Shown one piece after another: positions 1 to 8,800 of a DNA stretch of 64,000 nt (positions are counted from its first letter, which is position 1; every line of letters starts with the position of its first letter). A program made the position numbers and the translations under genes. The notes below the pieces were generated by a model. The model saw only the letters and a list, made by a program, of their open reading frames with translations. It was not told the DNA's origin and did not search any database. The stretch lies in assembly GCA_965218055.1 (NCBI GenBank), contig CBDCKA010000002.1:2969982-3033981 (forward strand), read 5' to 3'. The stretch is from CBDBKE01 sp965218055 (GTDB lineage: Bacteria > Acidobacteriota > Terriglobia > JAJPHL01 > JAPKYU01).

Positions 1-2
1 AA

Positions 3-680
3 GCCGTTGGCGCGCCGGTGTACTCGTCCGGCCCGGAGGCCGAGCTGGTCACGCCCACCGGCGCTGCTGTCGTGGCGACGCTGGCCGCCGGCTTTGGCAC
101 ATTGCCTGCTATGAAGGTGGTAGCTGCCGGTTACGGCGCGGGCTCTCGGGATTTCCCCGAGCAGCCAAACACGCTCCGGATTCTCATTGGGGAACTCGCC
201 GGCAGCTCGGTGGAAGCGGCGGCCCCGGCGGCAACCGTGTCCGTGATCGAAGCCAACATTGACGATATGAACCCGCAGATCGCCGGGCACCTCGCCGAGC
301 AGGCCCTTGCCGCCGGGGCGCTGGATATCTACTTCACCCCGGTGCATATGAAAAAGAACCGGGCGGGCATGGTGGTCTCGCTAGTGGTCGAGCCGGCCGA
401 CCGGGACCGTCTGGCGCGCCTGCTGTTCCGGGAGAGCACCACCATCGGCGTGCGCATCTACACGGCCGAGCGGCACACCCTGGACCGCGCCCACGTTACG
501 GTGGACACCGCCTACGGTCCGCTGCGGGTCAAAGTCTCCCGGCTGGATGGCGAAATCCTGAACTTTGCTCCCGAGTTCGACGACTGCCAGCGGGCCGCCC
601 GCCAGCGCGGCGTCCCGCTGAAAACGGTGCTGGCCGAAGCCAATTTCCGCTACCTGGAAAAGTTCGGGAAAACGGATTGA
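3..680 (+). CDS. larC: LarC, nickel-pincer cofactor biosynthesis (5' partial)
   Basis: C-terminal part of LarC (DUF111 family), the CTP-dependent cyclometallase that inserts nickel into the pyridinium bis-thiocarboxylate cofactor of lactate racemase-type enzymes. The reading frame is open from base 3 to the TGA at 678-680, so the gene enters from outside the window. Family hallmarks visible are the PEAELVTPTGAA segment near the left edge and the ANIDDMNPQ motif about residue 80, followed by the conserved MKKNR region. Its TGA overlaps the possible TTG start of metG, so the two genes are probably co-transcribed. A GTG at 18 is not a credible start because homology continues upstream of it. Confidence 0.9.
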   Translation, partial: AVGAPVYSSGPEAELVTPTGAAVVATLAAGFGTLPAMKVVAAGYGAGSRDFPEQPNTLRILIGELAGSSVEAAAPAATVSVIEANIDDMNPQIAGHLAEQALAAGALDIYFTPVHMKKNRAGMVVSLVVEPADRDRLARLLFRESTTIGVRIYTAERHTLDRAHVTVDTAYGPLRVKVSRLDGEILNFAPEFDDCQRAARQRGVPLKTVLAEANFRYLEKFGKTD

Positions 681-685
681 GCAGC

Positions 686-2695
686 ATGCGCAAGTATTAC
701 CTGACCACTCCCATCTACTACGTGAATGCCCGGCCGCATCTGGGCCACACCTATTCCACGATGGTGGCCGACGTGGTTCGCCGCTTCCGGCGCATGCAGG
801 GTCAGGAAGCCTTCCTGTTGACGGGCACCGACGAGCACGGCCAGAAGGTGGAGCGCTCCGCCCAGGCAGCCGGAATGAGCCCGCAGCAGTTCGCCGACCG
901 CATTTCGGAAACCTTCCGCTCGCTGTGGAAGGATCTGGGGCTCGGATTGGACTTCTTCGTACGCACGACCGAGCCGCGCCACGCACTGGCTGTGGCCCGT
1001 CTTTTTGAGACGGCGCGTGCTGCCGGCCATATTTACAAAGGTAGCTACACCGGCCCCTATTGCGTCTTTGACGAGTTGTACGTCGGCGAGGGGAAGGTGG
1101 GCGAGCCCTGCCCCGAGTGCGGCCGGCCCACCGAGCAGGTCACCGAGGAAAACTACTTCTTCCGGCTATCGGCGTTCCAGGATCGGCTGCTCGAGCTCTA
1201 CGAGCAACAGCCGGAGTTCGTCCGGCCCGAGTCGCGCCGCAACGAAGTCATCTCCTTTGTGCGCGGCGGGCTGCGCGACCTTTCCATCAGCCGCACGACG
1301 TTGAAGTGGGGCATCCCGCTACCCACCGGCGATAACCATGTGTTCTACGTCTGGTTCGACGCGCTGACCTCCTACATGAGCGGGATCGGCTACGGGCAGG
1401 GCGGGGAACAGGAGAAACGCTGGAAGCGCCTCTGGCCTGCCGACCTGCACCTGGTAGGTAAGGAAATCCTGCGTTTCCACGCCGTCTACTGGCCGGCCTT
1501 CCTGATGGCTGCCGGCCTGACGCTGCCGCGCTCGATCTACGCACATGGCTGGCTCCTGTTCGAGCAGGACAAGATGAGCAAGTCGCGCGGCAACATCGTG
1601 CGCGCCCAACCCATCCAGCGCGTGGTGGGCGCCGACGGGCTGCGCTACTTCCTGCTGCGCGAGATCGTCTTTGGCCAAGACGGCTCGTTCAGCTACGACG
1701 CCCTGGTGGACCGCTACAACAGCGACCTGGCCAACGGTCTGGGAAACTTAGCCAAACGAACCCTGGACATGATCGCCCGCTACTGTGGCGCGCAGATCCC
1801 GGCGGCTTCACCCGTTGCCGAGCAGCTTGAGGGTGACCGTGAGATCCAGCGCCGGGCCGGGGCATCCATTGAGGCAACAGTGACTGCATTCGACGCCCTG
1901 GAGTTTTCGCGCGGTCTGGAAGCCATCTGGGCGTTGATTGCAGCGGTCAACAAATACCTGGTGGAGAACGCCCCCTGGGCACTGGCGGAAGAACCAGAGC
2001 AGCGGGGCCGGGTGGCTACGGTGCTCTACACCGCTGCCGAGGCGCTGCGCATCGCAGCGGTGCTGGTCGCTCCTGTGCTGCCGGTTGCTTCCGGGCGGAT
2101 ATGGCGGCAGCTGGGCCGGCAGGGGGAAGCGGGGGAGCAGTTGCTGGCCAACCTGAAGTGGGGGCAATTGCGAAATGGCCAGCAGATCGGCAAGGTCGAG
2201 GCAATCTTTCCCCGGCTGGATCGGGAGGCCGCCGTGGCAGCAATGCGCCGCCTGGAGGAGGTACTGCAAAAGGAGGAGGCTTTGGCGCGTGAAAAGGAAG
2301 CAACGGGCGTGCGCGTGGAAGCGGCCCCGCCGGCGGCTCCGTCGTCGTCGGCGACGGCCAGCAGCCAGCGAATCGGCCTGGAAGATTTCGAGAAAGTGGA
2401 GATGCACGTGGGACAGGTGCGCACCGCCGAACGGGTGAAGGGAACCAAGAAACTTCTGCAAATGACCGTGGACATCGGCAGCGAGGTGCGCCAGATCGTT
2501 GCCGGCATTGCTGAGCAATACCCCCCCGAGTCTTTGCCGGGCCGCAAGGTAGTTGTTGTGACCAACCTGGCGCCCCGGAAGCTCCGCGGGATTGAATCGA
2601 ACGGTATGGTGCTGGCCGCCGCCGTAGGTGAAGCAGGCGTCCCGGTGCTGATCAGCGTGCCGGACGAGGTGCCGAACGGCTCCCGGCTGCGCTAG
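686..2695 (+). CDS. metG: Methionyl-tRNA synthetase
   Basis: Class I aminoacyl-tRNA synthetase that charges tRNA-Met. The HIGH-type signature HLGH is at residues 18-21 and the KMSKS loop near residue 296. One CxxC zinc knuckle (CPEC) lies in the connective-peptide insertion. A C-terminal EMAPII/Arc1p-like tRNA-binding domain begins about residue 560 (EKVEMHVGQV), the arrangement of dimeric bacterial MetRS. At about 669 residues the protein is full length. I prefer the ATG at 686, which starts at the conserved RKYYLTTPIYYVNA segment; a TTG at 677 overlapping the larC stop would add three residues. Confidence 0.96.
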   Translation: MRKYYLTTPIYYVNARPHLGHTYSTMVADVVRRFRRMQGQEAFLLTGTDEHGQKVERSAQAAGMSPQQFADRISETFRSLWKDLGLGLDFFVRTTEPRHALAVARLFETARAAGHIYKGSYTGPYCVFDELYVGEGKVGEPCPECGRPTEQVTEENYFFRLSAFQDRLLELYEQQPEFVRPESRRNEVISFVRGGLRDLSISRTTLKWGIPLPTGDNHVFYVWFDALTSYMSGIGYGQGGEQEKRWKRLWPADLHLVGKEILRFHAVYWPAFLMAAGLTLPRSIYAHGWLLFEQDKMSKSRGNIVRAQPIQRVVGADGLRYFLLREIVFGQDGSFSYDALVDRYNSDLANGLGNLAKRTLDMIARYCGAQIPAASPVAEQLEGDREIQRRAGASIEATVTAFDALEFSRGLEAIWALIAAVNKYLVENAPWALAEEPEQRGRVATVLYTAAEALRIAAVLVAPVLPVASGRIWRQLGRQGEAGEQLLANLKWGQLRNGQQIGKVEAIFPRLDREAAVAAMRRLEEVLQKEEALAREKEATGVRVEAAPPAAPSSSATASSQRIGLEDFEKVEMHVGQVRTAERVKGTKKLLQMTVDIGSEVRQIVAGIAEQYPPESLPGRKVVVVTNLAPRKLRGIESNGMVLAAAVGEAGVPVLISVPDEVPNGSRLR

Positions 2696-2750
2696 TGACG
2701 TGGTAGCGGCAGGCTTTGACAGGTTTTAGCAGGCCATTGCCTCGGCGCGT

Positions 2751-2770
2751 TGGCGTCCTGAAGGACGCCA
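2751..2770. repeat. Perfect palindromic hairpin in metG-tatD gap
   Basis: TGGCGTCC and GGACGCCA form an 8-base perfect stem around a TGAA loop in the 108-base gap between metG and the TatD gene. It resembles the short GC-rich dispersed palindromes common between genes in Acidobacteriota. It has no following T-tract, so it is not an obvious intrinsic terminator. Confidence 0.6.
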
Positions 2771-2803
2771 CTACGTAGATTTGGTATGTTGGCTGGGTTC
2801 TGT

Positions 2804-3589
2804 ATGTTGGTTGATTCTCACTGCCATCTGGATTTTCCGCAGTTTGACGCGGACCGCGAGGCCGTGCTCGAACGCGCCGAGCAGGCAGGCCTGCGGGCGC
2901 TGGTGGCGATTGGGGTAGGGAAGGGACCGCCGGAATTGGATGCGGGGCTGCGTATGGCCGCGTTGCGCTCCTGGATTCACCCGACCATCGGCATCCACCC
3001 ACACGAGGCCAGGCAGGCTGACGAGGCAGCCTTCGCCGGCCTCGAGCGCTTGGCGGCCGAGACGCGGGTTGTGGCCGTGGGAGAGATTGGCCTGGATTAC
3101 CACCACGAGAATTCGCCCCGAGCCGTGCAACAGGAGGTGTTTGTTCGCCAGATGGAGCTGGCCCGGCGGGCCGAAAAACCAATCATCATCCACTGCCGCG
3201 ACGCGTGGCCGGACTGCTTGGCGTTGTTGCGAACCCACTGGGGTCCCCATGGCCTCCCAGGCATCTTTCATTGCTTCAGCGGTGACCTGGCAATAGCCCA
3301 GGAGGGGTTGGAGATGGGCTTTTACGTTTCTTTTGCCGGCAACCTGACTTTTTCCAAAGCGGGAGAATTGCGAGACGTGGCCCGCCAGATTCCGCGGGAC
3401 CGCCTACTGGTGGAAACCGACGCTCCGTACCTGGCCCCGGTGCCACATCGTGGACGGCGGAATGAGCCGGCGTTTGTGGCTGCGGTGGCCAACCAGTTGG
3501 CGGCGCTCCACGGGGTTGTTCCGGAGGAGATGGCCGAGCAGACGGCTCAAAACTTTTTTCGATTGCTGATGCCCAGCACCTGCCCCTAA
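2804..3589 (+). CDS. TatD family metal-dependent DNase
   Basis: TIM-barrel metal-dependent hydrolase of the TatD/YcfH family, a 3'-5' DNA exonuclease group linked to DNA repair and sometimes D-Tyr-tRNA metabolism. The opening DSHCHLDF supplies the first metal ligands (HxH); GEIGLDYHH gives the conserved glutamate, followed by the metal-site histidines in PIIIHCRDA and FHCFSG; ETDAPYLAP near residue 205 is the C-terminal signature. Length (about 261 residues) is normal. The ATG at 2804 is chosen because family homology begins there; an upstream ATG at 2786 would add six unconserved residues. It is followed 13 bases later by the polyprenyl synthase gene. Confidence 0.92.
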   Translation: MLVDSHCHLDFPQFDADREAVLERAEQAGLRALVAIGVGKGPPELDAGLRMAALRSWIHPTIGIHPHEARQADEAAFAGLERLAAETRVVAVGEIGLDYHHENSPRAVQQEVFVRQMELARRAEKPIIIHCRDAWPDCLALLRTHWGPHGLPGIFHCFSGDLAIAQEGLEMGFYVSFAGNLTFSKAGELRDVARQIPRDRLLVETDAPYLAPVPHRGRRNEPAFVAAVANQLAALHGVVPEEMAEQTAQNFFRLLMPSTCP

Positions 3590-3602
3590 ACTATTTCTGC
3601 AG

Positions 3603-4592
3603 ATGCCAAAAAGCGCGCCCATCACCCGAGAGGAAGTGTTCGAGCTGGTCCGGGAAGACCTGGAGCAGGTCGAACGCGCCTTTGGCACTGATACTGTGTG
3701 CTCGGTGCAGGCGGTGACCGCCATCGGGCACTACCTTCGGTTCAGTGGAGGAAAGCGGCTCCGGCCCGCGCTGGTGCTGCTGGCCGCGCGGCTTTGTGGC
3801 CACTCCGGACCCTCGGCCATCCAGTTGGGCGCGGTGGTGGAGATCATCCACACGGCAACGCTGGTGCACGACGACGTCATCGACGGAGCTGACCGGCGCC
3901 GGGGCCGTCCCTCGACCAACTCCCGCTGGGGCAACCATATCAGCGTGCTGGCCGGCGACTGGCTCTACATGCAGTCGTTCCAGATTGCTTTGCGCGAACG
4001 CAACTTCCGCATCCTGGACTTGCTGATCTATACCACCCAGATGATGGTGGAGGGAGAGCTGCTGCAGCTGGAAAAGCTGGGTCAGATCAACGTCACCGAA
4101 GAGGAGCACCTGGACTTGATCCGGCGAAAGACGGCCTGCTTGTTTGACGTTTCCATGCGGCTGGGCGCGGTGCTGAGCGGAAAGGAGAACGCCGAAGAGG
4201 AGTTGGGCGAATATGGCCGCAACATGGGGACGGCGTTCCAGTTGGTGGACGATCTGCTGGACTTCACCGCCAGCGAAAGCACGCTCGGCAAGCCGGTGGG
4301 CAGCGATCTGCGGGAAGGCAAGGTGACCTTGCCGCTGATCTATGTGTTACGCCGCTGCACTCCCGAGGAGCGCCGGCGGGTCGAGACGGTGATCGAGGAA
4401 CGTGCCTTCCACAGCGTGACGCAACAGGAAATCCTGGACATCCTGGCGCGCTACGGTACGCCGGCGGATGTGATGGTCCAGGCCACTGAATACGGCCGCC
4501 GGGCCGTGTCCCACCTGAAAGGCTTCCCCGACTCGCCTTACCTACGGGCCCTGGAATCGCTGCCGGAGTTTATCCTGCACCGCGAGCACTGA
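3603..4592 (+). CDS. Polyprenyl diphosphate synthase
   Basis: Trans-isoprenyl diphosphate synthase (IspB/HepT class) that condenses isopentenyl diphosphate units into the long polyprenyl chain used for quinone side chains. The first aspartate-rich motif DDVID is at about residues 89-93 with the following RRGRPS, and the second DDLLD at about 216-220. KRLRPALV near residue 52 is the conserved substrate-binding start of the family. At 329 residues it is typical of octaprenyl/heptaprenyl synthases rather than shorter FPP/GGPP synthases. Chain length cannot be deduced from the sequence. It lies in a same-strand run with tatD upstream. Confidence 0.92.
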   Translation: MPKSAPITREEVFELVREDLEQVERAFGTDTVCSVQAVTAIGHYLRFSGGKRLRPALVLLAARLCGHSGPSAIQLGAVVEIIHTATLVHDDVIDGADRRRGRPSTNSRWGNHISVLAGDWLYMQSFQIALRERNFRILDLLIYTTQMMVEGELLQLEKLGQINVTEEEHLDLIRRKTACLFDVSMRLGAVLSGKENAEEELGEYGRNMGTAFQLVDDLLDFTASESTLGKPVGSDLREGKVTLPLIYVLRRCTPEERRRVETVIEERAFHSVTQQEILDILARYGTPADVMVQATEYGRRAVSHLKGFPDSPYLRALESLPEFILHREH

Positions 4593-4617
4593 AGAAGGGA
4601 GGGTTCTTCCACACACG

Positions 4618-5421
4618 ATGACGCGAACCAAGCAGCGAGCGGCTGCCCTGGGGGCAGTTTTATGGACGATGCTTTTCGCAGCCGGCCTTCATGCGCACCA
4701 CGAGGCCATCTTTGGGCCACAATCTTCCACCCTGATCACCCGCAAACGCTTTGTGTCCACCCAGTACTATTTCGTGAATGAGGGCCGAACTGCTGACACA
4801 AAGGGCCGCAGCCACATCGGCGTCCTGAGCGTGGGCACGTCTGTTGGCGAACAATGGTCTGTGACAGCGACGGTTCCCTTCGAAGCTGAACGGGCGTTTG
4901 ACGAACAGGCTACCGGCATCCAGGATGTGGTACTGGGGCTACGCTATTCGGCCGATTTGGGGGACCACGACTCGCTGATGGGGGTTATGACGGTCGAACC
5001 TCCAACGGGCACGTTGGAACATCGCGCGGTCGGACTCGGGGGTGGGCTCATTTACGGGCACGAATGGGGGCACTGGTCCCTGCTCGCATATGGCCTGGGG
5101 CGCACTGAGTCTTCGCTTGAAGAAGGGGACAAGCGGGGAAACCGGCTTTTCCTCGGCGGAGGCTTGGGGTACGAGACACACGACTTGCCGTTTAGCCCCC
5201 AACTCGGAATCTCCTGGGAGCGAACTGGAAGACGGCGCGAGAAGGGAGTGCTGGTTCAAGAGTCGAACAGCTCGGCTTTGATGATTCACCCGACGCTATC
5301 CAAGGTCATTAACGAGTCGCTACAGACATTCTTTATCGTCTCATTTCCGCTCGCCCAGCGAAGCGGCGCCGAGGGGTGGCAACGGTTCCGGATAGCGGCT
5401 GGGATGGTATGGGCGTTTTGA
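4618..5421 (+). CDS. Outer-membrane beta-barrel protein
   Basis: Secreted protein of 267 residues. A basic N-terminus and hydrophobic stretch ending AAGLHA look like a Sec signal peptide with cleavage near residue 26. The mature part is made of alternating short strands rich in Gly, aromatic residues and amphipathic pairs (for example SVTATVPFE, GGGLIYGHEWGHW) and ends in an aromatic residue (WAF), as outer-membrane barrels do. It resembles the MetA-pathway/transporter-type barrel family, so a porin-like role in the outer membrane is inferred. It follows the polyprenyl synthase by 25 bases with a GGGAGGG-type ribosome site. Confidence 0.65.
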   Translation: MTRTKQRAAALGAVLWTMLFAAGLHAHHEAIFGPQSSTLITRKRFVSTQYYFVNEGRTADTKGRSHIGVLSVGTSVGEQWSVTATVPFEAERAFDEQATGIQDVVLGLRYSADLGDHDSLMGVMTVEPPTGTLEHRAVGLGGGLIYGHEWGHWSLLAYGLGRTESSLEEGDKRGNRLFLGGGLGYETHDLPFSPQLGISWERTGRRREKGVLVQESNSSALMIHPTLSKVINESLQTFFIVSFPLAQRSGAEGWQRFRIAAGMVWAF

Positions 5422-5530
5422 TGCGCCGCCTGTGCCCATATTCTGCCGCTCCCGTTTCACCGGATAACATGAGACGTGTAGCTTTGCGTGCTACGATCGC
5501 CGCGCAAGAAAGTTTCCGGGTGCATGCACA

Positions 5531-6094
5531 GTGACGGCACAAGGCGTAGAGGTCGAAGTCAAGCTGGCGGTGGCGAATGCCAGCGCGATGCGGCGAGCCC
5601 TGCGCCGTCTGGGCTTTGTGCTGGCGGGGCGCGAGTGGGAACGCGATATCGTACTGGACACCCGCAGCCTGGCGCTTCGGCGCAGCCACTGCCTGCTGCG
5701 GCTGCGTCACCACGGACGGCGGTGGAAGCTGACCTTCAAGGGTCCGCCCGCCGCCAACCGGCGCTACAAGACCCGCCCCGAAACTGAGGTCGAGATCCAG
5801 GACGGGCGGCGACTGCTGCAACTCCTGGGGCAGCTTGGCTACCGCCCGATGTTTCGCTACGAGAAGCGGCGCAGCACGTACCGCGCCGGGCAGCGGGACG
5901 GCGTCGCCAGCCTGGATGTAACCCCCATCGGCACGTTCCTGGAGCTGGAAGGGCCTGGACGCTGGATTGACCGTACTGCGCAGGCGCTCGGCTTCTCCCG
6001 GCTAGACTACATCACCCGGTCTTACGCCACCCTGTATCAACAATATTGCCGCGCGCACGGCGGCAAGCCGTCGGAAATGGTCTTTGGCTCATGA
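5531..6094 (+). CDS. CYTH domain protein (class IV adenylate cyclase-like)
   Basis: Single CYTH/triphosphate-tunnel domain. The N-terminal EVEVKL matches the ExExK signature, and alternating basic and acidic strands (RLRHHGRRWKLTFKG, TRPETEVEIQ, FRYEKRRSTY) supply the phosphate-binding tunnel. A C-terminal LDYITRSYATLY segment is also family-typical. Members hydrolyse inorganic or organic triphosphates or make cAMP; the substrate here cannot be told. The start is a GTG at 5531, immediately before the ExExK motif. At 187 residues it is normal for the class IV cyclase branch. Confidence 0.88.
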   Translation: MTAQGVEVEVKLAVANASAMRRALRRLGFVLAGREWERDIVLDTRSLALRRSHCLLRLRHHGRRWKLTFKGPPAANRRYKTRPETEVEIQDGRRLLQLLGQLGYRPMFRYEKRRSTYRAGQRDGVASLDVTPIGTFLELEGPGRWIDRTAQALGFSRLDYITRSYATLYQQYCRAHGGKPSEMVFGS

Positions 6095-6236
6095 TTTACC
6101 TGACGGAACTGCTGCAGCTTCCTGTGCTGGATCGTGCTGGACGCCGGCTCGGGCGGCTCTGCGAGCTGCCTGGGCGACAGTGGTCATCGTGATTGCGCTG
6201 ACAATCGTGTTGCTGGTGGGAGGTTTGTGCGGCTAG
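6091..6236 (+). pseudogene. Deletion scar: PRC-barrel gene start joined to membrane transporter end
   Basis: An ATG at 6091, overlapping the CYTH stop, opens a 33-residue frame (MIYLTELLQLPVLDRAGRRL onward) that reads like the start of a PRC-barrel/CBS protein and stops at 6190-6192. In the next frame the same DNA runs into VVIVIALTIVLLVGGLCG followed by TAG at 6234-6236, like the last membrane helix of a transporter. PRC-barrel/CBS and NRAMP-type metal transporter genes are, as I recall, often adjacent in Acidobacteriota, so the simplest reading is a deletion that removed most of both. The identification of the transporter end is an inference from hydrophobicity. Confidence 0.5.
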
Positions 6237-6256
6237 CAGAAGTTCGAGCGATCAGA

Positions 6257-8548
6257 TCAGGTGCGCACTTTCAAAAGCATGTACACCCCGGCGAGACCAA
6301 ACAGCAGGTCCGGCGACCAGGCGGCCATAGCAGGCGGCAGCTCGTTGATGTTCCCTAGCTTTTCAAACAGGCCCGCCACGGTCCAGTAGAGCATGGCGAT
6401 CCCGATGCTCACCGCCACACCGGCCAGCGCGCCGCGATGTCCGACGGTGAACGCGAACGGGACGGCCAGCACGGCCATAATCAGCGCAAACAGGGGGAAG
6501 GAAAACTTCTTGTGGAACTGGACCGAAAGCTTGGTCACGTCAAATCCGCTCTGGTGCAGATCCCTTATGTAGCGCCCCAATTCGATGTAGTTCATCTCCA
6601 TCGACTGCTTCACCTCTTTCTTGAAGTACGATGGCGTTTCTTTCACGTGTGGAAAGAGTTGCACGTCGAAAGGCCGGAAGCTGGTCACCTGCGTGCCATC
6701 CGTCTCGCGCACCCAACCGTTCTCGAAGACCCAGTTGCCCAGTCGCGGCTCCCAGTGAGCGCGCTCAGCCCAAATCCGTCGCCGCAGTTGAAAGCTCTCC
6801 GGGTCCAGCTCAAAGATGCTGACACCTCCCATCACGTTTGTGCCCGGCTCAAAGAAGTTGTAGTAGAAGATTCGTGACTGCTGGCCAAAAATCCATTTCC
6901 GATCCGGGCGGTAATAGGTTTGTGGGGGTCGCCCTTTGATGTGGCTGCGCAGTGCTTCCTGCTTCTTGTTGGCAGAGGGCAGGTAGAAGTGATCGAAGGC
7001 AAACAGGATGGCGCTGAGGACGGCTGCCGCCAGCAACACCGACAGGCTCGCCCGATACAAACTGACACCGCAGGCCTTCATGGCGGTGAACTCATTGCGT
7101 TTGGTGAGAAGGCCGAAGGTCACCAGGACCGCCACCAACACGCTGATCGGCGCAATCACGTAGATCAGCTGCGGAGCCAAGTAAAAGAAGTACGCGGCAA
7201 TGGTGCTCCACCGGGCCCGATTCTGATAAATGTCATTCAGAAGGTCAAAGAACGTCAGGGCTTCGGCCAGAAAGAGGAACCCGAAGAGCAAGACCAGGAA
7301 ATAAAACAGGAACACGCGGAGCAGGTAACCATCCAGCACCAAGGGGAAGTTCGGGCTGAGCCAGCGCTGGGGCAGGGAAGTGAGGCTGGCGGTGTGGCGG
7401 CGCAGTCCACCTGCCCGGAGAAACTCAAACCGCCCGCGAATCCAATGGACCGTACCGCCCAGCACCCCGCCCCGGTCGACTCGCACCAGAAGCAGGCATC
7501 CAAGCAGGAAGAAGAAGGTGTTGGCCAGCCAGAGCGCGGATCCCGGGCTCATCCGTCCCTGGCGCGCCATGCTAATCCCGGCTACCAGCAGCAGGTAGTA
7601 GCAAAACACCAGCAACAGCGTCAGGATCACACCCATGGATTTGCCGCCGCGCTGCGAGGAAAGGCCGAGAGGAATTCCTACCAGAGCCAGCACCAGACAG
7701 GCGGCCGGCAGAGCCAGCCTCCGGTGCAACTCGATGCGAGCCCCGAGGCCAGCGTCATCGCCCAAGGGCCGCGCCAGCAGTTCACTGGTGTACTGCCCGG
7801 TAAAACGCTTGGCCTGCAGCTCGGTGGGCCGTTCCAGGGTCATGGGGATGTCGCTCTGCTCGAAGCGGGAAATCAAATATTTTTCCGGCTCCGGCTGGAC
7901 CTCGTGACGGCTTCCATTGACCAAGTGCAGCTGCAGCTTATTCCCGTCAGCGTCAGGCAGGACCCGGCCTCGTTCGGCAAAAGTCACCTTCGGACCGTTT
8001 TCTGAAGCCAAGTCCGCCAAGAACACACCCCGCCAATCGTTCCCGTCGCCACGCACATCGTTGACGTAGAGGACCAGGTTGGGAAAGCCTTCCTCAAAGA
8101 CCCGCGGCTGGATATTGGCCGGCACCTGCGAGGCGGCCAGCGAGTTCTGGATGCGCACCAGTTCTCGCACCGCCCGTGGCGCCAGGTAGATGGAGGTGAA
8201 GGCGCTCAGCGCAGTTCCGACCAACGCAAAACCGGCCACAGGAACCACAAAACTTGCCACACTCAAACCAGCGGCGCGGGCGGCCGTCACCTCGCTGTCG
8301 CTGGCCATCCGGCTCAGGCCAATGAGGATGCCGACCAGAACCGCCATGGGAATCGTGAGCGCAAGCGTAGGAGGCAGGGTCAGCAGGAACAACCAGACGA
8401 CCGTCTCGAAGGAAGCCGACCGGCGGACCAGCAGCTCCAGCAGCCGTCCCACGTCCCGGGCGAACAGCACGAAGGTGAACAGCGCCAGCCCTAGCAAGGC
8501 GTGCGTCAAAACTTCTTTGAGGATGTAACGGCTTAGGATCCGCATCAA
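6257..8548 (-). CDS. Fused LptF-LptG lipopolysaccharide export permease
   Basis: One 763-residue protein containing two YjgP/YjgQ permease halves in tandem. The first half (about residues 1-360) starts RILSRYILKEVL, has three helices, a periplasmic beta-jellyroll region and three helices ending near LLVRVD. The second (about 405-763) starts LDGYLLRVFLFYF and ends with the family-typical GVYMLLKVRT. In most bacteria LptF and LptG are separate and form the inner-membrane heterodimer that, with LptB, extracts LPS for transport by LptA/C/D. Here both are covalently linked, a form I have seen in Acidobacteriota. The gene opens with ATGATG at 8548/8545. Confidence 0.9.
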   Translation of the reverse strand: MMRILSRYILKEVLTHALLGLALFTFVLFARDVGRLLELLVRRSASFETVVWLFLLTLPPTLALTIPMAVLVGILIGLSRMASDSEVTAARAAGLSVASFVVPVAGFALVGTALSAFTSIYLAPRAVRELVRIQNSLAASQVPANIQPRVFEEGFPNLVLYVNDVRGDGNDWRGVFLADLASENGPKVTFAERGRVLPDADGNKLQLHLVNGSRHEVQPEPEKYLISRFEQSDIPMTLERPTELQAKRFTGQYTSELLARPLGDDAGLGARIELHRRLALPAACLVLALVGIPLGLSSQRGGKSMGVILTLLLVFCYYLLLVAGISMARQGRMSPGSALWLANTFFFLLGCLLLVRVDRGGVLGGTVHWIRGRFEFLRAGGLRRHTASLTSLPQRWLSPNFPLVLDGYLLRVFLFYFLVLLFGFLFLAEALTFFDLLNDIYQNRARWSTIAAYFFYLAPQLIYVIAPISVLVAVLVTFGLLTKRNEFTAMKACGVSLYRASLSVLLAAAVLSAILFAFDHFYLPSANKKQEALRSHIKGRPPQTYYRPDRKWIFGQQSRIFYYNFFEPGTNVMGGVSIFELDPESFQLRRRIWAERAHWEPRLGNWVFENGWVRETDGTQVTSFRPFDVQLFPHVKETPSYFKKEVKQSMEMNYIELGRYIRDLHQSGFDVTKLSVQFHKKFSFPLFALIMAVLAVPFAFTVGHRGALAGVAVSIGIAMLYWTVAGLFEKLGNINELPPAMAAWSPDLLFGLAGVYMLLKVRT

Positions 8549-8800
8549 TCTAACGGGATAATTCCCCCAAGCTGTTTTTATATCCCGATTCTTCTCAACC
8601 AGAAAGGCTTCTCGGTCAGGACCGGGGCGGGGACTGCTAGATTTGAAAGACAGAAACGACCAACTCCTTTTTCATCAATGACTTCCTCGTTTGTTGCAAG
8701 AAAGGCTATCCATCTCTCGGAAAGACCTTCGCGCAGGTGAGGAAAGGCTCTAGCGCGGGATGGGAGCGGAAAGCCAGGTAGTTAGAAAAGGGCCCCTTCT
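8549..8800. other. Intergenic region upstream of lptFG
   Basis: A gap between the start of lptFG and the end of the AAA+ ATPase gene, both on the minus strand. It must carry the lptFG promoter and the ATPase gene's 3' end. I see no convincing -35/-10 pair or coding potential; an AT-rich stretch (TTTTTATATCCC, 8575-8586) is the best promoter candidate. Confidence 0.4.

Noticed and set aside
6920..8005. 361-codon plus-strand open frame opposite lptFG
   Set aside because: Gln/Arg-rich translation with no family features; it is the antisense shadow of a clear permease gene in GC-rich DNA.
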